From assembly GCA_963676655.2 (NCBI GenBank), contig CAXXKX010000003.1, forward strand, positions 1,302,001 to 1,366,000: a DNA stretch of 64,000 nt. Direction: 5' to 3'. Source of the stretch: G963676655 sp963676655. Lineage in GTDB: Bacteria > Verrucomicrobiota > Lentisphaeria > Victivallales > Victivallaceae. Of this stretch, positions 7,926 through 15,658 are shown in pieces (the first letter of the stretch is position 1; each line of letters opens with the position of its first letter). The notes below the pieces were generated by a model that was given only the letters and a program-made list of their open reading frames with translations, did no database searches and was not told where the DNA came from. A program made the position numbers and the translations under genes.

Positions 7926-8678
7926 TTATCTGACGAACAAATGCGGCGCCCCGACATCAGCGTAATTATTCCTGACCTTCGACCAGAGATAGGCTTCGCC
8001 GCGTTCCACTGATTCGCAGTGACCATCTATGAGATGGGTATTAATGGTCCTCTGTCCGTTATGATAAGGCTGCATCCGCAGGATATTGGTATCCGGAACA
8101 ACATAAACCTCAAAGCGCAATTGCCCCTGAGTATTGCCGAGATCTTCGCCGGCGCAGTCAGCGCTGTAGATCACTTTTGATGTATTTTTGATCATACTGT
8201 TCTTAAACTTGGAATAGGGAAACGCCACCCGTTTTAAACCGGTCGTGGAATCGCCCCAGTTGGTACTATTGATACCGATCCCCTGAACTTTACGCAGCTC
8301 AGAGTAAAACCCGATGCCTTCATTGTAGCGCCGCTGTTTCAAATAACCCAATGGCCCAAGTTTATTCGCCTGGGGAGAACTCGGGCAGATCCAGAGCCAT
8401 GGCATAAAAGATGTATACTGAACAAGAACCGCAACCCAGCGTTCGCTTTCCGCCGTGTTTGAGCTTCCCATCTGGAAACCGGGGATCACCCCGTCGTTGT
8501 CAGAGGTATAGAGATGTACGGCATTACCGATTTGTTTGAGCTGGTTGAGGCATTTAATAGTCTTGGCCTTATCGCGAGCGCTATTGAGCGCCGGCAGCAG
8601 CATCGATGCAAGGATTGCGATGATCGCGATCACTACGAGGAGTTCGATGAGGGTGAAATAACGTTTTGCGGTTTGCAT
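7926..8678 (-). CDS. Pseudopilin-like secreted protein (FTLIE type, DUF1559-like)
   Basis: 250 residues. A basic head (MQTAKRY) precedes FTLIELLVVIAIIAILASML, a type IV prepilin methylation motif with its hydrophobic helix, then NQLKQIGNAVHLYTSDNDG and a C-terminal H...N...IDGHCESV motif, as in the H-X9-DG pseudopilins abundant in Lentisphaerota and Planctomycetota. The body is probably exposed outside the inner membrane. The specific role is unknown. It is the last gene of an operon behind a GH42-like enzyme and a LamG-like protein, with ribosome-binding site GGGAG. Being paired with an enzyme, it may help secretion or surface binding of glycans (inference). Confidence 0.85.
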   Translation of the reverse strand: MQTAKRYFTLIELLVVIAIIAILASMLLPALNSARDKAKTIKCLNQLKQIGNAVHLYTSDNDGVIPGFQMGSSNTAESERWVAVLVQYTSFMPWLWICPSSPQANKLGPLGYLKQRRYNEGIGFYSELRKVQGIGINSTNWGDSTTGLKRVAFPYSKFKNSMIKNTSKVIYSADCAGEDLGNTQGQLRFEVYVVPDTNILRMQPYHNGQRTINTHLIDGHCESVERGEAYLWSKVRNNYADVGAPHLFVR

Positions 8679-8694
8679 TTTTGGTTCTCCCTGA

Positions 8695-9336
8695 TTATTT
8701 TTGGTTGGTGTAAAGTGATATTTTGCCGATTTCCTGAATTTGCGCCGGAGTTTTACAGCGTTCCTGAAACTGAATAGTATCGAAGCGCTTGAAGCTGCCG
8801 TCCTTGACTTCCATAATCACTTTCCCTCCGACCGTAACGGTTAACACGTCTCCGGTCAAAGCGAAGACCACTTCAACTGCTTTGCCAACCGGGAAGAGAC
8901 AGGCATTCTTTGCCTGCAAACGGACTATTTCAGCTCTTTTCCCTTTGGTAATCTTTTCAATGTTGGAGTTGTTAGAGGTTCCCTGGGCAATAGTTGCAGC
9001 ATATCCGGAATAGGAATTGGCCGAATCGCGCATCATTACTGAAAAACGGTTGTTGCCGTTTTTCTCATCACTGGCAAATTTAACACTGAATTTCAGAGTA
9101 AAACCACTGCCGTCAATCGGTTTGAAATCACGGGTTCCAACCGAATCAAAGATTCTTTTTCCGGACGGACACATAAAATTGTCCTTAACGGTCCATGGCT
9201 GTTTGGCGCTTGCAGGGTTCCATTTGGTCCCGCCGCTTAAACTACCGTCCTTGAAACTGTCCGTGAACAGCAATTGTTCCGCCGCCGTGAGAGATACGGT
9301 TATACCCAGCATCAGCAGGATAATAAATTTTGTCAT
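8695..9336 (-). CDS. Secreted LamG/concanavalin-like protein
   Basis: 213 residues with a signal peptide (MTKFIILLMLGITVSLTAAE). The mature part, with LFTDSFKDGSLSGGTKWNPA near the start, GFTLKFSVKFASDEKNGNNRF and VVFALTGDVLTVTVGGKVIM, has the alternating beta-strand pattern of concanavalin-like jelly rolls (DUF1080/LamG type). It could bind or cleave a glycan. No catalytic residues can be named. AGGAG lies upstream, with 17 bases to the GH42-like gene before it and 16 to the pseudopilin after it, so the three are one operon. Confidence 0.65.
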   Translation of the reverse strand: MTKFIILLMLGITVSLTAAEQLLFTDSFKDGSLSGGTKWNPASAKQPWTVKDNFMCPSGKRIFDSVGTRDFKPIDGSGFTLKFSVKFASDEKNGNNRFSVMMRDSANSYSGYAATIAQGTSNNSNIEKITKGKRAEIVRLQAKNACLFPVGKAVEVVFALTGDVLTVTVGGKVIMEVKDGSFKRFDTIQFQERCKTPAQIQEIGKISLYTNQK

Positions 9337-9353
9337 TTTTGCGCTCCTTGTCT

Positions 9354-12020
9354 TTATTTGATTTTATGCAACTTGATAATGATGATTCCGGAAGGCTCGA
9401 TATTGAATTTCAAACCTTTTTTATGTAATGTTTCAGCGTCAAGCACCGCTTTTTGTCCGGCCGGATACATCGGAATCTGCTCCCATCTGCCCGATGGAAT
9501 TCCCGGAATAGTGATGGTTACCAGAATTGTCGCGGTATTTTTAAGTTGCCGCAAGGCGTCGAAGCCTTTAAAAGCTGACACCACAAGAATCAGGTCCGAG
9601 CCGTTTTTCAGCAGGAAACCCTGTACCGCCGGATTGTCGGAAACCACCTGGCGCTTTATTCCGCAACGCCGCATCATCTCCAACAGGAATTTTCCATCCG
9701 GCTGCGACGAGACCGGTTTGTCGCTGTAGATAACCCGGCCCCGGCCAAATTTCCATTCTTTAACCCCGCCTGAAGTCAAATCAGCAGGAGCCTTAAAACT
9801 CTTCCGCCACAAATATTTCTCTTTGCTGCCGACAGTGTACTCACCCGCGTCGGCACAGATAACCAGACTGCCGCCGCGTTTGACAAAACCAGTCAACCGG
9901 TCCAGCAATTCCGGACTGAATACCCGGTTGTCATAATCACAAACGATCAGTTTCAGGCGGTCGTAAACCCGTTCCGGGGTAATTCCGCTCAACCATGTGA
10001 CATTGCCGAGAGAGGCTTTGGCGGCGGATCTTTGCAGTTCGTCGCCGGGCAAAGCATACCAGCGCCAGGCCCGGGTCCGGCAAAACAAATCATCCCATGA
10101 CAAAATAAACCCGACCGGTGGCGCCACTTTCTGCGAGTCGGACAACTCCCGCAAGGTCGGCAGAACTCCAGTCCAGAAGCGCATTGAATCCTTCAGTCCA
10201 GCATTTTTCGGATAGACATTGGCATGAACGTTGACCATAGAGTTCCAGACCATGCCGATATCGCTGTTTTTTAGTCCGTAACGCATAGTATTGGTCACCA
10301 GGTCCTGAAATTGCCGCCGTTTGTCCGCCGGTACGTAATGCGATTCCGGGCGCCGCCGGATGTCCCAGTTATTGATAATGGAATAGAGCCTGACCATCTG
10401 ATGCGATTCGCCGCCGCCGTCACACAGATGCGATCCGGTCCGCTTCAAGGCCGGAAACAGATATTCAATCGGCCCGGTGTAAGTGAGATAGTGGACGATG
10501 GGACGTTTTTTATCCAGCGCTCTGACGGTCGGGTCATAAACTCCGGTATTCGAATCGGCATAAATTTTCAATTTGCAGGCGTTAAAATCCAACCATGGTT
10601 GGCTGATATCGACCTCTTTTTTCCAGTCCGGCAGCGGCGGCATGACCTCGCCCCACGTTTTAAATGAGCTATTCCAAGCCTGATTCAGCTTATCAAGCGT
10701 TTTATATTTATCTTTCAGGAAGCAGGTGAAGTCCGCCCTAGCCCAGCGTGAATAATCCGTCACCCGGTCGAAATGATCCATAAAAATGCCGGAATCAAGG
10801 CCCTGCCCGGAGAACATCCATGACATAAAATACGGGTTGGAGCCGTAACGTTTGTACACTTCCCGGACCAGGCCGGTTATTGCCTGCCGATACTTCTTTG
10901 AAGAGGGACTGAAGACGCCCAGATTACGCCAGACCCGGCACCGGCCCTGGTCGTCCATCATCCAATCCCCCCAGATATCATACGGCGCACTGTCAAAAAT
11001 CCCGCCGCCGACAATCATCCCGAAGCGAATGCCTTTTTCAGTAAAAAATTTAACGTACTTATCAAATTCGCTCCAGTCATAAACTCCGGTCACCGGTTCC
11101 ACCTGAAACCACTTGAAGTTCAGATTGATCATATCGCTGCCGCGCGCTTTCATCCCTTTGACCAATGCCGTCAACCCCGGCAGATTCTGTTCAAACGGTC
11201 CCATCATAAGCTGATTTTCCTCGATCACGAGACCTCCGGCCGGAGACTGCGGGGGAGCGAGTTTGCGCCAGTTTGGAACCACGGCCGGGTAGCTGCCGCG
11301 CTTGAAGTAAAACAACCCGGTCCGGTCAATGACCCGGTCAGGGGACTCAAGCCGGACATCCAGTTCCATGATCTGCCCTGGACGGATATCTTCAAGCTGG
11401 AATTCCCCGCCACGCGCCCCCGGCGCGACTTTGAAAAGTTGTTCAAACAATTTATTCCCGAAAGAATTGCGGGCAATAACATGAATCGTCGCCGGATCTT
11501 TTGAAGCGGCAATGCCGTTGACTGCGAGTTTTCCTCCAGAAACAGTCGCGGTAAAAATATCTTTATCGACGGTCGGGGCAACCCGGATCGTCTGCGTTGT
11601 TGAATCCTCCACGATATTCAAACAAAAACGCGAAGAGTAAGCCATATTTCCTGTCTTGTCAAAGCATTTCACCAGCACGCTGTAGAAATCGGCCGGCAGA
11701 TAAGGCAGTTTCCAGTCCGCACCAGGAGTGAACTTAACCGTAGCAGAGACCGCGCCGACCAGACCGCGCCGGAAGATCATCACGCAACGCAAATCTTTAA
11801 TTCCGGCGGCTTTTTTGAACATGATTTCCGGCTTGAGCACCGCCGGAAATTTTGTTCCGGTATCAATGACCCGGCAAACCGGCTGCGAGGGCCTTAGGCC
11901 GGCGGTCAAATCAACTGATTCCAGAAACCAGCGATATTCGGCCGGGTTGTAAAATTTTCCGGCAACCGCCGGAACGGTCAGCGCAACGGCCATAACTACA
12001 CACAAGACAAATCTTTTCAA
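9354..12020 (-). CDS. Secreted GH42-like beta-galactosidase homologue
   Basis: 888 residues with a signal peptide (first 20 residues). Residues about 20-260 form beta-rich N-terminal domains. A TIM-barrel region follows: KARGSDMINLNFKWFQVEP at 291-309, GVYDWSEFDKYVKFFTEKGI at 312-331, YGSNPYFMSW at 392-401, and LNQAWNSSFKTWGEVMPP at 445-462, a pattern typical of GH42. A trimerisation-like region around 690-740 (LLDRLTGFVKRGGSLVICAD) also fits. The usual acid/base Asn-Glu after the YG..P strand is not visible; SWMFSGQGLDS stands there. It is either a divergent GH or has altered activity. First gene of the operon, with AGGAG before the ATG. Confidence 0.75.
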   Translation of the reverse strand: MKRFVLCVVMAVALTVPAVAGKFYNPAEYRWFLESVDLTAGLRPSQPVCRVIDTGTKFPAVLKPEIMFKKAAGIKDLRCVMIFRRGLVGAVSATVKFTPGADWKLPYLPADFYSVLVKCFDKTGNMAYSSRFCLNIVEDSTTQTIRVAPTVDKDIFTATVSGGKLAVNGIAASKDPATIHVIARNSFGNKLFEQLFKVAPGARGGEFQLEDIRPGQIMELDVRLESPDRVIDRTGLFYFKRGSYPAVVPNWRKLAPPQSPAGGLVIEENQLMMGPFEQNLPGLTALVKGMKARGSDMINLNFKWFQVEPVTGVYDWSEFDKYVKFFTEKGIRFGMIVGGGIFDSAPYDIWGDWMMDDQGRCRVWRNLGVFSPSSKKYRQAITGLVREVYKRYGSNPYFMSWMFSGQGLDSGIFMDHFDRVTDYSRWARADFTCFLKDKYKTLDKLNQAWNSSFKTWGEVMPPLPDWKKEVDISQPWLDFNACKLKIYADSNTGVYDPTVRALDKKRPIVHYLTYTGPIEYLFPALKRTGSHLCDGGGESHQMVRLYSIINNWDIRRRPESHYVPADKRRQFQDLVTNTMRYGLKNSDIGMVWNSMVNVHANVYPKNAGLKDSMRFWTGVLPTLRELSDSQKVAPPVGFILSWDDLFCRTRAWRWYALPGDELQRSAAKASLGNVTWLSGITPERVYDRLKLIVCDYDNRVFSPELLDRLTGFVKRGGSLVICADAGEYTVGSKEKYLWRKSFKAPADLTSGGVKEWKFGRGRVIYSDKPVSSQPDGKFLLEMMRRCGIKRQVVSDNPAVQGFLLKNGSDLILVVSAFKGFDALRQLKNTATILVTITIPGIPSGRWEQIPMYPAGQKAVLDAETLHKKGLKFNIEPSGIIIIKLHKIK

Positions 12021-12068
12021 GATACTATTCTCCTGAGTTGTTTTAATATGTTTAATATTCAGAATAGA

Positions 12069-12175
12069 ACGCCCAAGGGGCGGGGAATTTAACCCTTCTA
12101 TCCGTTATATTTTCATTTCTGCCGCTTATATAGCACGAAGTGCGGAGAAGCGGTTTATCACCATCCGTCGTACGA
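12069..12175 (+). repeat. Half 2 of the split dispersed element, with conserved hairpin
   Basis: Matches the reverse complement of 21119-21223 over its whole length with small gaps. Both copies hold a GC palindrome (CCCAAGGGGCGGGG here) and a nested hairpin: CCGCTT/AAGCGG around GCAC-GAA-GTGC. The other copy has CCGCTTC/GAAGCGG, so the outer stem pairs in both. It ends one base before the LacI stop codon. Confidence 0.75.
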
Positions 12176-12176
12176 A

Positions 12177-13235
12177 TCAAATCGCGGGCGGGGCGGCAAC
12201 GGTGTCACGCTTAACCAAAAGGGTTTCAACCAGGACCTGTTTTTCAGGCAGCGGTTCGTTCTGGACCCGTTTAATGAGCATTCCAAGGCTTTTTTCTATA
12301 ATTAACGGAAAATCCGGTTCAACCGAAGTAGTCTTCGGAAACACCCTCTCAGCCAAATCTTTGCCCCCGTAGGAAATAACACTCAAATCATGCGGAATTC
12401 TGATTCCCTTGCGTGCGGCATTGACCATCAATACGCTGACAATTTTCTGGTCATTGCAGATCAGCGCGGTTGGACGCCGCGGATGACTTAAAATAAAATC
12501 ACACCAATGATCGACCCGCTGCAAATCCATCCCGCCGCTGCGACTGTCAAATTCATGAACATAATGCTCGGCAGAACCGAGAGAAAAATCTTTTACCGCG
12601 TCCCAATATCCGGCCAACGCCGTGGAATGGGCCGCATAACTGACGTCACAATGCGCAAACCCGATTTCCCGGTGCCCCATCGCCGCCAAATACTCAACCG
12701 CGTGATAAATTCCGGCCCGGTTATCCGACAGAACACAATATTCCGCCTGTTCGATAACACTGACCCATTTATATTCCGGATGCAGGGCAAACCATTCCGT
12801 CAGTTCAGGGCGCAGTGCCCCGATCAGCAAAACTCCGTCGACAATTCTGCCGGTCAACTGCGACGGCGGCACAAATTCGCCCGAATTCCGACCAAATTCA
12901 ATATGATATGAGTACTTGTTCTCCTCACACTGATTGACAAAATAAACCATTACCGGCATCAAAAAGCCGCCGCTGATTTCAACCTGTTCCACTTTTTCCA
13001 CCGGAATATAAAGTCCAAGCTGACCGGTATTCTTAGCCCTGAGCATCCGGGCCGCCAGCGCCGGACTGTAGTCCATTTCCGCCGCGACTTTCAATACCTT
13101 TTCCCTGAGCTTATCACTGACGCCGCCGGAATTGCGCAAGGCCATCGACACCGCGGTCGATGATATTCCCATCCGGGAAGCAATATCCGCCAGCGTGTAA
13201 TTATGCCTGGTTTTCCGATTCGTTGTAACCGTCAT
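12177..13235 (-). CDS. LacI-family transcriptional regulator
   Basis: 352 residues. The LacI helix-turn-helix (YTLADIASRMGISSTAVSMA, residues 13-32) and hinge region are followed by a periplasmic-binding-protein-like sensor domain (DGVLLIGAL, GHREIGFAHCD, PTALICNDQKI, DLSVISYGG). It probably represses the GH42 operon immediately downstream in the presence or absence of a sugar (inference). Its own promoter carries a CG-centred palindrome at the transcription start, so autoregulation is likely. Confidence 0.93.
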   Translation of the reverse strand: MTVTTNRKTRHNYTLADIASRMGISSTAVSMALRNSGGVSDKLREKVLKVAAEMDYSPALAARMLRAKNTGQLGLYIPVEKVEQVEISGGFLMPVMVYFVNQCEENKYSYHIEFGRNSGEFVPPSQLTGRIVDGVLLIGALRPELTEWFALHPEYKWVSVIEQAEYCVLSDNRAGIYHAVEYLAAMGHREIGFAHCDVSYAAHSTALAGYWDAVKDFSLGSAEHYVHEFDSRSGGMDLQRVDHWCDFILSHPRRPTALICNDQKIVSVLMVNAARKGIRIPHDLSVISYGGKDLAERVFPKTTSVEPDFPLIIEKSLGMLIKRVQNEPLPEKQVLVETLLVKRDTVAAPPAI

Positions 13236-13246
13236 ATTTATCCTTA

Positions 13247-13293
13247 ACTTTATCGTTAAAGTAAATTATACATTATGTTTACAAAAATGTCAA
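13247..13293 (-). promoter_or_regulatory. Promoter and LacI-type operator of the 12.2-13.2 kb regulator
   Basis: TTGACA (13288-13293) and TATAAT (13265-13270) with a 17-base spacer form a consensus sigma-70 promoter on the minus strand. Overlapping the expected start is ACTTTATCGTTAAAGT (13247-13262), a palindrome centred on CG with one mismatched pair, the usual form of LacI-family operators. Confidence 0.75.
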
Positions 13294-13577
13294 TACCGGA
13301 GTCACAAAAAGTTTTTAAAAAGGTAAATTTATGTTCAAATGATCCACCCCGGCAGGAAGAAATGAATGCGCCCATCGCCCAATATTCAGCTTTTCACAAC
13401 ACTTTGCAGGGCAAGAATCCTTCGAGCTGACTGGCTGTGTGACATAAGAGGATCAACAGCAGAGACATGCATCCCCGTTAACAAGTTTCGATCTCCATTG
13501 ATCTTTCGACCAGATTGTGCCGGGATGAAGAGTTTATAGCCAAAAAATCAAGACCATTTGAAATTATAAGTGGATGC
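13294..13577. other. Intergenic stretch with degenerate repeat
   Basis: No gene seen. It contains ATGCATCCCCGTTAACAAG near 13467-13485, related to sequences at 40599-40614 and 59643-59660, a scattered degenerate repeat. Confidence 0.4.
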
Positions 13578-14333
13578 TCAATTGGTTTTGGCATTATTTA
13601 TTGCTTTACTGAATTTCTCTTTTTCCCGCTTCATTCTTTCCTTATAAGTCTGGATAAATATCGGTCTGTTTGCAGGATTATCTATCGATACTGATTTATC
13701 ATATGTTTCAAGCTTGTTGAGATCATCCTGATACTTTTTGATATATAGCGAAAAATACTTTCGGGCTTTTGTATAGTCTTTCCGCTCAATGCTTGCGTAT
13801 ACCAGTTTTTCAGTTACATCGCCCTTTTGGGCAAGTTTCTCCAAATAATAATAGACCTTGTCTTTATCTTTTCGCTTTTCGTAATGATCTATCAAAAAAT
13901 AAATGGCATCAAACATACCTGCTTCCGCGAGTTCACCGATTATTTTCAATCCCTGCTTTTCCTGCCTGTTCCCGGAACCCTTACCGTAATATAATATCTT
14001 TCCCAGCTCAAATTTACAGAAAAAAGACCTGCGTTGACACTTATATAGTTGTTGCAAAAATGCTTGCTTTAATTTACCTGAGCCTCTGTTCATAATAATT
14101 TTGCTGATATAATCCAACTGGCGGAGGTCCAGACTTGCGGCTCCCTGCGTAAATTGCTTGTAAAGTTGTTCCGGGTCAAAGGCTTTTTCATACGCATCAA
14201 CCTGAGCCGCAACCGGTCCATTGTTCCGTAAATAAGACCTTAACAGCGCCTCATCCAGGATATCACTGTCAGTACCGGCACATATGGATATCATCAGAAA
14301 ATGAAATATTAAAAAATATAATAATTTCCGCAT
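13578..14333 (-). CDS. Secreted Sel1/TPR-like repeat protein
   Basis: 251 residues starting MRKLLYFLIFHFLMISICAG, a signal peptide; GGAGAAG precedes this ATG, so the longer upstream frame is rejected. Helical repeats follow (FELGKILYYGKGSGNRQEKQ, GLKIIGELAEAGMFDAIYFL, YYLEKLAQKGD) of the Sel1/TPR kind, then a charged tail. Such proteins scaffold envelope complexes. It is the last of a three-gene group with a lipoprotein and a small membrane protein. A similar Sel1 protein lies at 35594-36385 beside an ExbB-like gene. Confidence 0.6.
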   Translation of the reverse strand: MRKLLYFLIFHFLMISICAGTDSDILDEALLRSYLRNNGPVAAQVDAYEKAFDPEQLYKQFTQGAASLDLRQLDYISKIIMNRGSGKLKQAFLQQLYKCQRRSFFCKFELGKILYYGKGSGNRQEKQGLKIIGELAEAGMFDAIYFLIDHYEKRKDKDKVYYYLEKLAQKGDVTEKLVYASIERKDYTKARKYFSLYIKKYQDDLNKLETYDKSVSIDNPANRPIFIQTYKERMKREKEKFSKAINNAKTN

Positions 14334-14367
14334 AAAATCTTCTCCATACTTGTTTATATTCGGCCAA

Positions 14368-15018
14368 TTATTTGTTTTGGAGCTTTCCGTCGATGACAAT
14401 ATTTGAAAACCCGACAGAGGAGTCTTTGCATGAAATAAAAGAGTCCATCTTGATTTTTGCATTGACAAAGCATGCGTATATATACTTCTCTGTTTCCGGC
14501 GGTAATTCTTCATCTGAAATAATATTTACTGATTTAATGTCTCGCTTTTTCATGAAGCTGATTATCAAATTAAGGTCTTTTGCCTCATAATATTTATGGC
14601 TTGACCTGTTATACCCTAGCAAATATGTGGTTTTATTCTTCTGTGGACAGATTTTCAATATAGGGGAATCATTTGCCAGATTGATCGCACCGCAAATGTA
14701 AGAACTGCTCGGGACGATAAAAGCTGCAATTTCAATTTCAGCAACTTTGAATGCGTTACTCAACGCATCAATTGTTTGACTGACAAGCATTCTTTCCGAC
14801 ATAATGCTAACTCTGGACACATGAGATTGCTTTAATTTTACAATCAGACTTTTGGCATCATTATAGTTGCCAATGTCCGAGATTATGAAATATTTTTTTG
14901 AGCTCGCTATAGTTATGTTTACATTTTTTGTCCCGGAAAAATCAGCGGAATGCCGGCAAGCAGTTCCAGCCAGGACCAATAAAATACAAAGCGCATAATA
15001 AATTTTCATAGTTTGCAT
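14368..15018 (-). CDS. Predicted lipoprotein, unknown function
   Basis: 216 residues. The start at 15018 is set by GGGAGG five bases upstream. MQTMKIYYALCILLVLAGTAC ends in a lipobox (LAGTAC). The rest shows two similar alpha/beta units with VSRVSIMSER and IKSVNIISDE strands, loosely recalling periplasmic ExbD domains. That likeness is weak and I give no function. It is followed 34 bases on by the Sel1-like gene. Confidence 0.55.
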   Translation of the reverse strand: MQTMKIYYALCILLVLAGTACRHSADFSGTKNVNITIASSKKYFIISDIGNYNDAKSLIVKLKQSHVSRVSIMSERMLVSQTIDALSNAFKVAEIEIAAFIVPSSSYICGAINLANDSPILKICPQKNKTTYLLGYNRSSHKYYEAKDLNLIISFMKKRDIKSVNIISDEELPPETEKYIYACFVNAKIKMDSFISCKDSSVGFSNIVIDGKLQNK

Positions 15019-15051
15019 CACACCTCCCAAATGTTATTAAATATCAAAAAG

Positions 15052-15378
15052 CTATGATACGCTCTCTTTATTTTTCTTTTTTCTGCAACTTGTCTTGCTG
15101 ATTAAATAACCGATAAGCAAATATACCAAACCCTGAACAAAAAGGAAAATCATCTTATCGTTAAAATCGTGATAAAGGAGAGGAATACCAAGTTTACTAC
15201 AGATCAAACCGGCAATTGTACAAAACGGAAGCGATAACAAACCAACCAGAATATCATATATCTCGGCGTTTTTCGGCTCAATAGACAACGAAACAATTCC
15301 AATAACAACCCCGAATACTATCGTCTTTATAATTGTTTCAGCCTGTCGGCTTTTTTTATTTTCCGCTTCCAACCTCAT
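15052..15378 (-). CDS. Small membrane protein, unknown
   Basis: 108 residues with an amphipathic charged N-terminus (MRLEAENKKSRQAE), three or four hydrophobic segments (TIVFGVVIGIVSLSI, ILVGLLSLPFCTIAGLI, MIFLFVQGLVYLLIGYLI) and a basic end. Not recognised. It lies 33 bases upstream of the lipoprotein gene. Confidence 0.5.
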   Translation of the reverse strand: MRLEAENKKSRQAETIIKTIVFGVVIGIVSLSIEPKNAEIYDILVGLLSLPFCTIAGLICSKLGIPLLYHDFNDKMIFLFVQGLVYLLIGYLISKTSCRKKKNKESVS

Positions 15379-15658
15379 CTTTTGATCCCCGACTCTTTAC
15401 AAAAATGATTGGCCATTTTTAATATGCCGCAGCTTTGGCAGAAATGCAAATTGAATGTGATATTGGATGATGGGAAATCCGGGAGGCCGAAATATTCAAC
15501 CTTGAAATTGATTAGATGTGGCGATTTTAAAACTATTTCGGAAGTTTTTTAAAAAAAATTGGTGATTTTTGGCTAATTTACATACTGAAAGGATATGTGC
15601 AATCAACCCAAAATCACCATTTACCCGCTGTCTGTGCAGATCAGGACTTTACAGTGAA
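15379..15658. other. Intergenic stretch, nothing recognised
   Basis: About 280 AT-rich bases between the small membrane protein and the end of the polysaccharide-lyase-like gene. No gene, repeat or clear terminator was seen. Confidence 0.4.
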
